From: Bretschneidera sinensis
Taxonomy: Eukaryota; Streptophyta; Magnoliopsida; Brassicales; Akaniaceae
DNA: 64,000 nt
Reading direction: 5' to 3'
Assembly: GCA_023935145.1 (NCBI GenBank)
Contig: CM043700.1
Location: 35,524,620-35,588,619 of the forward strand
The notes beneath the pieces are model-generated. The model did no database searches and was not told the DNA's origin. It saw only the letters and a list, made by a program, of their open reading frames with translations. Both the position numbers and the translations under genes were made by a program. Of this stretch, positions 35,714-48,700 are shown piece by piece (within the stretch, counting starts at the first letter, position 1; the number at the start of each line of letters is the position of its first letter).

Positions 35714-36677
35714 TGTCAAAACCTGTCATTGCAATTTCTCTTGTTAATATGAAGAGGAATTGAACAAACAATTGATATGCTGTGGCTGCAACCACCTTAT
35801 CAGGTAAAATACGCCAATTCTTGTATCCTACTAACTCAACGTCTATTGTCCCAAAACCTGTTATTTGAAATTTCTGTCTTCTAATATGAAGTGGTTCAAC
35901 AAGAATTTGTGATTTATTTTGTTGCTAGTTTCTGATCAGGTGAACTATACTAACCATAACACAATGCGATGGCACCATCTTGTAACCCTTACATACTTTT
36001 GTGAATTGTGATGTTTTCCTGGTCTGCTGGGAGGTTGCCCAAAATTGTGTTTTACATCAGTGTTTTTGATCCATTGAAAATGCATCATCTCACTACATTC
36101 TCTTTCCATGGGGCATGTTTGCAGTGAGAAAACCGAATTGATATTCAAAAACAACTTCCTGACAATATTGTTTCCCGTTGATCGATTTGCGGAGATGGGG
36201 CCTTCTTCACAAACATATTTCAGCGATAATGGTTTTATGTGCTTGCAGGTGTTAGATTATATCTACGCATTTTATCAGGTACGATTTCCTGATATTTTCT
36301 TTTATGGATTATATTATGTGCATAGAATGTATATGCTTTCAGGTTTCTCCTGACCATCCTATGCCTACCTTGATGTTCTTCTGTCATGAGGATTGGTGCT
36401 GTTAGCATGATAATATGATGTTTATTCAATGAAGTTTACTTTTGATGTTTTCTTGCAGGAGAACATGTCTACCCATGAAATAAAAGCTGCTATTCACACT
36501 GACTCGAGGCATGCTGACCGGCTTCGGGCAGTTTACTGCAGTAAAGAGACAGTGAAACAGGGATATGTGAGTTTCAAAAGAATAGAATTTTTGGGGAGTC
36601 GGAAGAGTTTCGAAATGTTGAAGCGTGTTAGTGGGGATAACAATAGTAATGTATACGAGCTCTTGATAAGAGCGTAA
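31311..36677 (+). CDS. BRCT-domain DNA-repair/checkpoint protein
   Basis: Exons: 31311-31518, 32373-32464, 32665-32767, 33494-33756, 33955-34086, 34348-34470, 34703-34831, 35409-35626, 36125-36278, 36459-36677, giving 546 residues. The first BRCT domain spans about 57-145 and contains GLVICVTGLSKEARKQV, CTHLVVQSFGGRKYEHALKHG and the conserved W in TLGWFVDSV. The second spans about 205-310, with SMYVDSAI, STSHVVCEG and TPLWVLKTV. The C-terminal third has no domain I know; it ends KRIEFLGSRKSFEMLKRVSG. BRCT pairs bind phosphoproteins in DNA-damage signalling, so a nuclear role is inferred. By memory the counterpart is AT3G43930, which in Arabidopsis also adjoins DCL3. Two introns are unusual: 32465-32664 is AT-AC and 34832-35408 starts with GC. 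A skipped candidate exon lies at 35755-35803. Confidence 0.85.
32135..32204 (+). repeat. 21-bp minisatellite, about 3.3 copies
   Basis: TTCATGGTTGACCATGTACCC recurs at exactly 21-bp spacing from 32135, 32156 and 32177, with a partial fourth at 32198. Each unit contains the near-palindrome CATGGTTGACCATG. It is in intron 1 of the BRCT gene. Confidence 0.95.
32465..32664 (+). other. U12-type AT-AC intron
   Basis: Phase-0 intron between CTHLVVQ and SFGGRKYEHAL. It begins ATATCCTTTAAG, an exact U12 5' splice site, and ends TTAGTTAC. TACTTAAT, a good match to the U12 branch site, lies about 11 bases before the end. No GT-AG choice here keeps both the frame and the BRCT motif. Confidence 0.88.
35635..35711. 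repeat. (CT)n-(TA)n compound microsatellite
   Basis: Starts 9 bases after exon 8 of the BRCT gene: about 10 CT steps, then about 28 TA steps. Confidence 0.9.
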
Positions 36678-37548
36678 TGCCATTTTATCAGTAATCCAAC
36701 CTTCAAGTATCCTGGTTTAGAGACAATGCAATGAGGACGCGAGTTATGGGAAGACGCAACAATTGCCGTGAGGAGCTGTTAGTTTGTGAATTTCACAAGC
36801 TTTAACACCTCATCCCAGAATCAATTGCATGATTGGTATTTCAATGTTGCAAAAGAAAGAAAAAGAAAAAGAAAAGAGTTTTCTACTTTATGGTGGAATT
36901 ACGCCCTTAAATATACAGATGTACTTGCTTTTGGTGAATAATGGACTGTAAAAACGTGTGATTTCATTAAATTTTCTTCTTCATAAATGAATTTGTATAC
37001 ACATACTCCCCGTTTTCTGGATGGGAGTTAAGATTACAAACGTGCATCATTTTTCATTTTAGACTCATGTTCATGCTCTTGCACGTCGTTATATTTATCA
37101 TTTATTCTCCAAATTATCACTGATCACTGCTTTATGAATTTTATATATATAACACAAAATATTAGAGTAAAAATATTGACAAACAAAAATTATAAAAATG
37201 ATGCAAAACTTAAATGCTACATTTTAAAATATAATTAACCTTACCGATCGGAAAGTTACACTCATAGAAAGTTATATATACATACAGTGAGGGAGAATTT
37301 ATATGTTATTTAGTCACATACAGATTACATTCTTACACCGGAGTCAGCGTTAGTAAATTGGCTGACTACTAACTAGCCTCTTTCCTAAAAGAAAAACGAC
37401 CCGGATGGAGATTATTGAAAGATAGATATGACCGACCTGGGCCTCTTGATTCAATTCTCTCCACACCAATGTACCAAAGAAAAAATATATAGATAACCAC
37501 ATCCTTCTTTTCCTATTTCGAGAGGAGATAATTTATTACCGGTACTCA
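36678..37548. other. Convergent 3' flanks of BRCT gene and DCL3
   Basis: The 870 bases between the two stop codons should hold both 3' UTRs. A and T runs and AATAAA-like words occur (for example ATAAATGAATTTG near 36983), but I cannot assign a polyadenylation site. Confidence 0.6.
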
Positions 37549-39701
37549 CTAGGCTTTATCAATGATGAGTTTCCCTTGTTTCTCAAGCTCATGAAGCATA
37601 ATTAGTGCTGCAGAGTCAAATGAACTCTTCTTATCAGCTCTAGGATCTCCTGTGCATTCAACACGGCCAAATTTGGGCAAGTGCAACGTAATTTTTGACA
37701 CAAAACTGCTAAATCCTTTTGATCCTTCACCAAATTCTATTAGAGTTCTGCACGATGAAGCACGAGTTAGGCTGAAACTAAGATAAACATAAATAAATTT
37801 TGAACAGGGAACCCAAAAACAAGAAAGAAAGCGGAAATGAGAAACTAGAGACTAAAAATCGGTTGGTTGAGGCTAACCTTGACTTAGTTTCATGTGTCTT
37901 GAAGGAAGGTCTTGGCCACAGTTGTTTCTTGCAAAATTCAAAAATTGATGTCCTAGGACCTCCTTTCTTCATGTTGATTGGCCCTAAAACTGCAAACAAA
38001 AGGCCTCATTGATTTAACTTTTGGAAGGCAAAAGAATAAGGCAGAAACAGATGTATTCTAATGAAAGGACAAATTTTTTTTTTTTTTTTCTGAAAGGAAA
38101 TGAAAGGATAAATTTAGAAATGCAGTGAATAACAGACGTCTAGTCATAATCCTTTTTCCACAAAACCATAGACGTTGCAGAAAAAAATGCAATGACTCCT
38201 TTTTTTTCTTTTTCAATTTTGTTTTTCACATTTGAATAAGGCAGTAGTTGAGAAGAGAAAAAAGGGGCAGGAAAAAATGAGTTACAATGTTTCAAGTACT
38301 CATAAGCCAGGCAACTGATACGATACTATGGGTCCCACATGCTTTTCCTATCAACTAAGAATAAGAATACTTTGTGCCTACCTGGGGTGGCAGTAGGGGA
38401 AGTGCAGGCTTTCTTAGAGAAATCAATAGGAATGTAAGACATTCTAGTCGACTCTACAAGCATCTCCATTGCACTTTTCCTTTGCTTTTTAGAAGTACAC
38501 ACTGATGAATCTTCCTCGTTAGTTTGACTGCAGGCATTGACACCCAAGTCCAGGGAAGACAAATCATCAAAGTGGTCAAGATCCTGTTTCTTCCTCTTTG
38601 CGACACCACGAGAGATTTTTCTGTTCTGCAGCATCAAAAAGTTTTAACAGCATTAACATAAAGGGCAATCTAGAGTTCACATTACTTTGAGAAATGCAGT
38701 GTGCTAGTCAACAAAATGTTACTCTAACCGATCAACTCTCGACACAGTTCACTCAGTGCTATACCGATGGTGTGGTCTTCAATTACAGGTTCAATTCTTG
38801 GAAAAACAAACAAAAATTGTAATCCATTCATTTAAAAGGAGAATTTATAAACCTGAAGTTCTTTCAACAAATCTGAAGCTGCTTTTCCTTTTGCAAGTTT
38901 TCTGCTCCGTTCATGTCCCTCTCCAACCAAAAGAACATCTTCGAGCTGTAACCTAAGCTCAGCATGCACCATTTCTCCCTTATTGATACATTTTTCCTTA
39001 ATGAAATACCCAAGAGAGTCGCATAATTCATTCAGTTCACGCAGTGGCGGCAGCTCGAGTTTATCAGGGGTCACAATAGGAGACAATAGTGGTTTAAATA
39101 TTCTCCAGACTTCATCAAGATTAAGCTTGGCATCAATCAACACCGCCCCTGCAATACTTTCCACCAGGTCTCCAAGAGCCTGAAGCCAAATAAAGGAATG
39201 ATCAGAGGATATACAAGAAAACTGATGCAAACATCATATATTGTATCCACTAAAAGAGAGTAATAATAAGTGAATCAGCATAAGAACTTACCTTAGGACC
39301 TTTTGTGCTCGGGCCTGATTTGGTGGTGTCGCCAGGTTCAGGAAAGGACTTCACATACTCTGTTACTTGATTTAGTAGTAATGTAGAACAATGTTGAAGA
39401 TGCTTATCGAGGTTCTTTCTCACAGAAACTTGAGCAAAATTTTCGTTATTAACAGACGCTGACCGTAAGTCAGTCAACTCTCCCGGGTCAATATTCGCGT
39501 GGCTCTGATAGAGATGCCAAGTTATAAGCAGGTCCAATACAGAGTCACCGAGAAATTCAAGCCTCTGTCAATAAGTTTGAACATTAGACCACAGAGATAA
39601 CATGAAAGTCAAGCCTTCAAAATTGCACGACATAGTTAAGGGAACATTCCCATCTCTCACACCCCAACACACAGAGACAAATCCCACTTTTGGAGTATTA
39701 T

Positions 39702-39738
<37 letters not shown>

Positions 39739-42700
39739 TACTCCGTAATAAATAAATAGCTCTCCAAGTAAATGCAGTATGCCAAAAGAAATAGTTTTGA
39801 AATAATTAGGTTAGTTGCTATTTCTTGACATTAATAAAATATCTTCTTTTTTTACTTTCACTTTCTGGACTGCTGACCCATTTCGACCAAAAAAAAAAAC
39901 TAAAAAACGAGAATGTAAGAAGAAAAAATGAAATCAAATACAAAATCAGCATATAACTTCCATTGCTACCTGGTAACAGTAGAACTCCTGCATTGACGCA
40001 TGTGTAATGGCCTCCTGTAAGAGAAACTTAACAGAGAATTTATAGCCGAGCTTTGACTCTAGGCAATCAAGATCATCATTTTTGGGGAGATAAGATCTTA
40101 GTGATGCACTATTAATGGCCTCAACCACTAATGAAGGCTCAAGTTTAGCATCAATGCCGAGCCACTTCATCAGATGAAGCGCAGCGATCAATCCACCACT
40201 GACATAGTATGCTCCTATCAGAGATTCAACGCAATCAGATATGGTTTTTGAACCCATCCATCTGTGACCCATATCACAACACTTCCCGACCATGACTTTT
40301 GGGTCTTCGGTATGAAATTTGGGATCCAAAGGTACTTCTGCAGTATCCACCCCACATTTACAAGGAACAGGGCGCAAAGTTTGCTGCCCTGGAGCAATCC
40401 AACGACGGGGATCAAATGCACCGTCACGTATGTATCCCTGTTAAATAAGAAATGTAGAGAAAAAACTTTAGACACTTTCTGTGATGCTAAGTAATATAAT
40501 TTGAAACAGTTAAACAAGCTGAAATTGAAATTTTAAACGTATAAAAGAAGTATTCTGCTAATTTAGTAATCATGAAACTGTTCAAGACTGTAAAAACTTT
40601 ATTATTAAAGTCAGATCAAGTCACCAGTGATGGAAAGCTGATAAAATGGAGTAAAGCCATTAGTGGAATGCATATCACAGTTTGTGCTAATTAAAAATAA
40701 TTGAGCTACTAATCATCCAAAAAGCTTAAGCAGATGGAAAAGGGCCCAATTATATCTTTATACTTTAACATACTCCCTCACGTGCAAGCCAACGAAAGGA
40801 TTGTCTTTACAGGTGAAACCAAGGTATAAGAAAGCCCAAACATCAAAAGGCAAAGCACTGGGTAAAATAATTAAATGAAAAAGGGTATCCCCATGACTCT
40901 AAATGAGGATCTTGAACTCTGATACCAAATTAAGAATAACTGAGTTAAAATTATCCCAAAAGCTTAGCTTATGAGAAAGGTCCCAATTAACAGTGCTAAT
41001 AATATATATATTGATAAAGTTAATATTAAAAGTAAACAAAGTGTGCCGCATTTGCATAAATCCAAATCCAAACCCATGACTCATGAACTTCAATGAGGTA
41101 TATGTGCCAATCAGGATTGAATCAAATGATGGAAGAGAATTGAACAAAATGCGTCATGATAGGTTTACCACAAAAATAATGGGGATAGGGGGTAAAAGAT
41201 TGAACCAGTTATAGAGCTCTAAGTCATAGACAACTGAATAAGGAATGGTACCTGTAATTTTCGATCAGTTCCCAATCTATATAAGGTCGAGTTACAAACA
41301 GCCCATGACCGCCGAGAAGATAATTGTCCTTCATGTTTCTTGGGATATTTAAGGAAGAGGTGGCAGCTCACAGCATACTTTAGAAATGAATCCCCAAGCA
41401 GTTCCAATCGCTCCATAGAAAAAGTTTCACAACATCTAAGTGTTGTAAGCGCTTCTAGAATCTAATTACGTGAAGTTCAACAATATTAAACATCATATTT
41501 ATTTTATTCATTGAAAACAACAGTAATAAGTTTAGTAAGACCAACCAATGAGCTTGATATATGGAAGTTGCTAGCACGACAATCAATCTCTTCTCTGAGT
41601 TGGGTGGCTAACATCAGGGATTCCAGGCGTTGCATCAACGATGGTAGCAAGTAACATGATTTTAAAACATCAAATGGAATATCAACACTGACTAAAAGCT
41701 CTGGGGGCATATGAACATGCATTCGTGGCTTTTCATTAACAATGCCTGCCTTTGATGCCTTACTAGAAGCACCTGCACATTTATAAAAAAAAATGATTAG
41801 AAACCGTATATAAGGTATTTCTAGTATTGAAGTGGCCCAATGTAGAAAAACATTTTGTCAATTCTAAAAAACAAACTTTCTTAATTTCAAACCTTTGAAG
41901 CTGCATTTTTTTTTCATTTTCAGTGATCATTTAGCATTCAAATTCACTGACAGGAACTTCCACTTACACTAAGCATTGCACTACAACCACTCAGAATCAA
42001 AAACTTTTTGGTGTGATCGCAAAACTGAATTATGACTTATGAGAACATCTGGAAAGATTTTATGCTAGTCTAGCTGAAGCATCAACAAACCTTCATCGTT
42101 GAAGTTCACAAGAAGGTTGTGTGGGTTATGACTCTGTTTTAGCCGCATCAAAGACTGTTCCGGATGCATCAGCACAATCCCATACCTGTTCAAAACAGAT
42201 GTTATCTACGGAACCATAAACAATAATCCCCCGTTACGTGAAAGACAAAACATCAGTAATAATTGAACCTACTTTTTGTTGAAGTAGTCAGCAAAGGTAC
42301 TGTACTCTGATTTGACATCATCAGCGTGTCCATCAAAAGGACTCTCCGCAGATGAATCACTCACTACTTCAACAATGCAATAGATTCTTCCAGTATGAAT
42401 AGCCAAGACTACCATATTAGTTAGATTCTTTATGTCGAATGAGCCATTAGCAAAGTGGATTACATTTGTGTCTTCACATTCTTTCTCAGATGAAGCAGTG
42501 CTATTAGGTGATGGTTTGGGTTTGTCACCATTAAAATGCCCAGCACCCAGCAAAGAATTTCTCTTCAAAAATTCTACAATGGAAGCACAAGCATCAATCC
42601 CTGTCCAATTTATTCTCCAAGATTCACGACATGAACTATTCAATGGCTGGAGTGGTAGAAGCAAATACATATAGGCTGGGCTCCAGAGTGATTTTGTTTC

Positions 42701-45700
42701 CTTCTGAAGTAAAAATTCTCTTCTCTTTCCAGCTGATTTAGATCCGACAAACAACCTCCCAAGCAATCCATTAAAGAGAAATTCCTGAAAGCATTTTGCT
42801 TTCCTCATCTGCAGTTTAAAAAATGAAAAGGAAAGAAAGAAGACAACAATAGCTACTATTAAGTACTTTTCCAAGAAAAAGATTGGAAACTGTTATTACA
42901 AGCTCAAGTTTATACCTGTTCTGCATTCAAAGTCACTTGCCCACAGGAAGAAACAGAAGCCTTAACTATTTTTCCAACCAAGTAAAGGTCCATTTCAACG
43001 TTTCCCACATCATCATCAAGTGTCGACTCAATCAGAAGAACAAATCCAGAATGTTTCTCACTGACAATATTACAGGAGAAGTCAAATTTGTAGGCCTGAA
43101 AAATGGCACCATCCAGTTTTTCTCCCCAACTTCCTGATAATGCATGGATGCAGGCCGTCCCATGTAACTCCTTCCTTTTTGTGGTTCCTTTCAGAAAGAG
43201 AAGGAGAAAAAAAGAGGAATAAGGGAAAAACAGAAACACGAAGATGAAGATGAGTCTACACGTACAAGATGGGAAACATGAAAGTAATTGTATGAATATA
43301 TTGTATGAATATAAGAGCAAGCAACAATTTGATTAGTAATTTTTATCATTATAGCTAGAGAACTGAATAATCAGCCCACCGAAAAAGAATTTAAAAAGTA
43401 TTTTAATTTTTAACGTGTCCAATTCCAATACCTATGCCACATGTTTGATGCAGATGACAAGGGGCTCGACAAGAAGCAAGGCTATAAACCTAACAATTCA
43501 AGAAAGATGGTTTACATTTCATGTGAGAACCACTCAGGATCCTCTTAGTCTACTTACATTAATATTCACAAAACCAGAGGTATAAGCATAAAAGAATCTG
43601 TGCCAGTCTTCCAATTTGGTGAAAAATAGTTTTGCAGAACTTTCAGTAGCTCTGCAGCTCCTTTTCTGACTTTTGATAATGCACATCATAAGATTTCTTG
43701 ATCCCAATAACATAGCAGCAACAAAATTTGATGCTGTACAAGCTTAATATTCTAATTATAACCCCACATAAATTTTACAGTGGTATAAACCTTACAACCA
43801 TACTTCTTTTAAGGGAAATTGCATCAGCCCTCCCTAAACTATGGGTGCCTAGCACTTAGGTTCCTAAACTATAAATTTGGCATGAAGGGTCTTTTTTGGT
43901 TGCAATGTAACCCTTTCAGTCATTGCTCATCAATGAAATGATCCTAAGAAATTAAATACAAAGAATTTGGATATGATCATTTGTACGCATGCAAAGCAAG
44001 ATGTTATATAACATGAGAAAGTACTTGTTATTGTTAGATTCTTAATTCCAAAGATATCTTAAAACAATTTCAATTTGTATATTATATAACTATACTTATT
44101 ATCTAAGTGAATATATATCTAATGGGTACAAGAAATGTAGAACTAAATAAATGGACTTATTCACCTTTCTAAATGAATACATGTATGGATCCACTTTGTT
44201 TATTGTTCTTTTTTGTCTTCTAATTTCAATTAATAATGAAAGATTTTATTCCATTAATAATTCCCCAGAGATTTATTAGAATATGATCCAACAACAGGGA
44301 TTTTTAGTAAAAATGGAAATATAGGAAGATATAAAAGATGTAATAGTCTATATCTATATTTTCTATATTTGAATGCTATATACATACGCAAGAGAGGAAG
44401 ATGAAATTCGTTTTATTTGCGTCGCCTGAAAAAATAAATAAAAAATTGAGTACTAGAAACATTTTTTAAATTTTTTACTTGTTCAAAGTTTGAAAAATCA
44501 CAATAAAATGTTGGGTGACCTCCAATTGGTTCTTGGAGTTTATTAGAATGCTGTTTTGGTACATTCAACCATTTCAAGTGCAAAATAGACATTTCATTGA
44601 TGAAAATGTGACACTGCAACCAAATGAAAGTTTAAGAATCTCTAGCGCCAAATTCATAGTTTAGGGACCTAAATGCAATGAACCCAAAATCCATGGACTT
44701 TTGCGCAATTTTCCCTCTTTTAATCATTAGCTAATTTATCAGCAATAACGACATCAGTGTTTCTATAATAAACTCCAACCAGTATATTATATTATAATAG
44801 TAGAGCCATCTAGAGTCCTTACTGGTGACCAAAAAGGTCATAATTCATCCATTTAGTCCTAAAGATTCAGAACCAATTAAAAATATGTATGCCCTTTGTA
44901 CAAATCACTAACAAGTAGGTCCATAAGCATACATACCTGCACCTGAAGCTGATTCTTTCTTTTTCACTATGAAATCACTCTCAGGAGACTCTTCAATGGA
45001 TGGTAGAAGATGATCATCCAAAGCACCCATTTGATGCAGCTTCTTACATGCTTCAAGGCATACAATCTGCTTTGCTAAATGAGAATTCCTACTTACTGGA
45101 CCAACTATTGTTTGAAAAGGCGCATTAGCAGGTAATGTCAATTTACATTCACAGGACCCTTCAGAAAAAGAAAAGTCAAAACTGGGCTTTGGTGCGTAGT
45201 ACCTGAATCGTATAGTAGCAAATTAGGATTAAATGCAAGGCTAATTGCTTCCATATAGAAAAATCTCCAGGAAAAGACAGAATGTAATGCATATAATATT
45301 ATATAATCATTTCTGAGAAATTGACAAGGAGAAAACATATCCATACTTGTCACCAGGGAGCTTTTCACAATATCGATGTATGAGACTGACACTAGAATCT
45401 GCAGTAATTGATGCTCCAGTTGCATCCACATAGTATGCATTTTTTTCCTCAAATGCACATGCTTTCAGAGTGGATGAATCTGGATCTCTAGTTATAGCCG
45501 TATCTGTCATTGAACGTTCACTCCTGATAAGATCAAATAGATGATCTCTTTGTTTCATGTTTCCCCTACAAACATGTATAGTTAGACTTTTGACGACTTA
45601 CAAGAAATTTTATTGCATTTAACTAGGAGAGGACCTCACCTCTCGAGCAACATGACAAATTGGGAATTATTTTGTCGAGCTCGTCCTCGGGACTGGACAT

Positions 45701-48700
45701 AACTACGGACTGTCTTAGGCAGATCAAAACGTACAACAACGGAGCAGTTTGGGACATGAATTCCCTCCTCAACTACATCAGTAGCAAATAATAGATTGAC
45801 CTACATAGAAGGGTTTACACAATTCATTATGAAATTTTCGAACACCTAGACTCCTACAAGTCAACTGCACTAATATGACGATTGGATACCTTGCCAGAGC
45901 GAAATGATTCCAAGGTTTCTTTTTGCATTTTCGGTGCCAGTGAATCAACCGATGTATTACTTCCGGTCAAATATGAAACCGTCAAATGAGCTAAGCAGGT
46001 CACGTACTTTAAAAATCTTTCAATTACTTTAGCTGTAACAATTCTTTCAACGAAAATGAGGCACAGTATTTGTTGAGATTTTCTGCAACCATGAAGATAA
46101 GTAAATTAACTTTGCTATAATGCTAGAAAGAAGTAGATGATCAGGGAAGTAGCCCTATTACCCAAATGATTGGAAAAGTCGGAGAAGTTCATGTAGTTTC
46201 GGAGATATGTAGCCCGAATCTACTAATTTTAAATAGTCACCAGAATCCAAAAAAAAATCACCTGCACAGATGAGAAGGCAGACAAGAAAAAACAGTGAGA
46301 ATTATCATATTTGAAGTGGAAACAAAATCTACCAGATGTTTGTATCAAACTGTTAGCATCATAAAGGAAATAAGACGATCAACAGTGCATCAGGCAACCA
46401 AAGGCTAATGAAACCTATTATCCATCCGACTTACATTTTTTTTTTGGCCGGGGGGGGGGGGGGGGGGGTGTGTGTGTGTGGGGAGGGGGAGAGAAAAAAC
46501 ACAAACGTTGGCACTGTTTGATTTCTCATGAATCTCACAGATAACTAATACATTAAAAATATAATTTTATTCATTAAGAAGCATATTGGTTCCTCAATGC
46601 ATTCAATCCTACATCATAATTATAGTAAACAAAAGGTTGCCAGTGAATTTACGAGAAAATCAATAATATTGAGATGTGGGATCAACTAGAAAATATATCA
46701 CCTAAAAGTTTCTTTGTCAGGCATTAAGAGCTTATTAAACTTCAATGCAAAAAATAAGAGGTCATATCAACCAGCAACTATGCTCAGTTACAAAAATTGC
46801 TTAATAACTTTGCAGATTGACACATTGGTAGATAAAATACCAAGAAATCTTCTATTACTTATGGCAGACTGGAACAATAAAAACACAGGCGCAAACAACA
46901 TTGACAAGATTTATAAACAAACATAACAACATAAGAAAGGAGATATAGATTGCACTAGAGAAATCATACATAAAGATGTAATAAGCCACATGTGATATAA
47001 TTTTTTTCTACTGTATCAGACTGGATAAAGTAATTAGAATAATTGACATAGGACAACATACCTGGACAGGGATATTCCCCAAATATACATAACACTTCCT
47101 CAAGAAAATTTTTGTGTAGTGACAAACTTTCTCTATAAATTTCCAATTCCTCTTGGGTGTTGGGGACATTCTCTAGACAGACTTTAACAGCCTACAAAAC
47201 AAATAGTGTCAAACGTATCAAATAGATAATTAATGTCTAAAAGGAATTCAAATAGATATTAAGCATCATAACCAAAAACAATATTTATGATTCATCAATT
47301 GGTTTATTATATGTCAACTTGGTATGGCCAAACATGTGGCATGTATGTGCCTAAAGCCACTTGAATTTTATATAGTTCAAGCCATAGTTTCTAGAAACTT
47401 GCTAAGTCCTGGTTCAAGTTACATGTATGCGAACGTGGTACATTACGCATCACACTGGAGGTAGACTTAGATGGTTTATTATGTATAAGCACATGTGTAA
47501 AATCAAGATATTAGATGTCTCTATGAATATAATATAAATAAATAGTAGGATGTACGATAATAGTTAAAAATATAACATGAGTTTTTTTTTATCAATAAAG
47601 ATAAAATGAGTTTTAAAATAAATTAAGACTATTCTCTTATTCCATCCTTGTTACTAGAAATCTTTTTTTTGAATTTTTTAGCTAAAAGTCTCGCCTTTGT
47701 CTAATTAATAGTAATTGTTAAGAAAAAATTGAATCGCCAATTTTGGAGATCCAATGCACAAACTTACCACTAATGGGAGCGTAGGATCTGGATCGCAGAT
47801 ACAAGGGAGGTATAGAGATTTTGATAACTATTGTTCACGCCTTTCACGGAGAATCCCGTACAGAGAGCGCTAACTTAAGAGTTAAGATCACAATTATCAT
47901 ACAGAGCAAGTTTGTTTTCAGCTTTAGTTTAAACTTTACAATCATACCTCATAAGCACACATGAGACCAAGATCGTCAAGGCAATGCAAAATCTTTGCAT
48001 GGTCATTAAATAACCGCTTCTGCAGTATCTTAAGTTTATCATCCATGTCTTTGTAAGAATTTTCCGGTGACTCTTGCAACTTTAACAATAAAGCATCAAA
48101 CTGTTAATGCAAGTAAAAAAAAATTAGTATCCCTGTAATTAAAACACATAAAAGTGAAAGCTAATAGTGTGAGCCATGGTGTATCAATACCTTAGACAAT
48201 GACTTTTCCATCTTTTCTTTCAAATCCAAAAAAGAACACTGTGCTTGGTTACAGAATCTGCAACTTTCTTTTGCGGAGGGAACAAATACTTCCACCTCTG
48301 TCCTATCTTCAATAGTATAAATCTGAAGAAGCCCATAAAAAATATCATTGCATGGACATTTGGCTAGCCCCATAATCAGTAAAGCACAAAATTTTAAAAA
48401 CTCTCAAGTACCTGGGAGTCCAAGAGGCTTTCAAGTTCTGATATCTGATCCTCACAATCCATGGCAGATGAGACACCTGATTGCAAAGTCATATTTATAA
48501 AGCCATTTGATAAGAATGACTAGCTGTGTAGTTCACAAGCTCACTAATGAACATATTACCAAAACTTTTGTTTTCCCTTTTTTAGTCAGTGAAAAAGCCT
48601 CCAAAGAGACATGCTGCAAAATTTACAAAATCAATACAAACCAACCATGGGTTTTTTAATTCAGTTTTATTTACACAATGGGCCGTAGTTCACACAAATG

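Noticed and set aside
35388..35795. Longer protein ends running through the CT/TA microsatellite
   Set aside because: They translate the repeat (LSLSLCIYIYIY). Splicing from 35626 to 36125 keeps the frame and gives a sensible protein.
46450..46490. Regulatory G-quadruplex in DCL3
   Set aside because: A pure G homopolymer joined to GT steps is more likely simple-repeat expansion and may be partly a sequencing artefact; DCL3 pre-mRNA is C-rich here.
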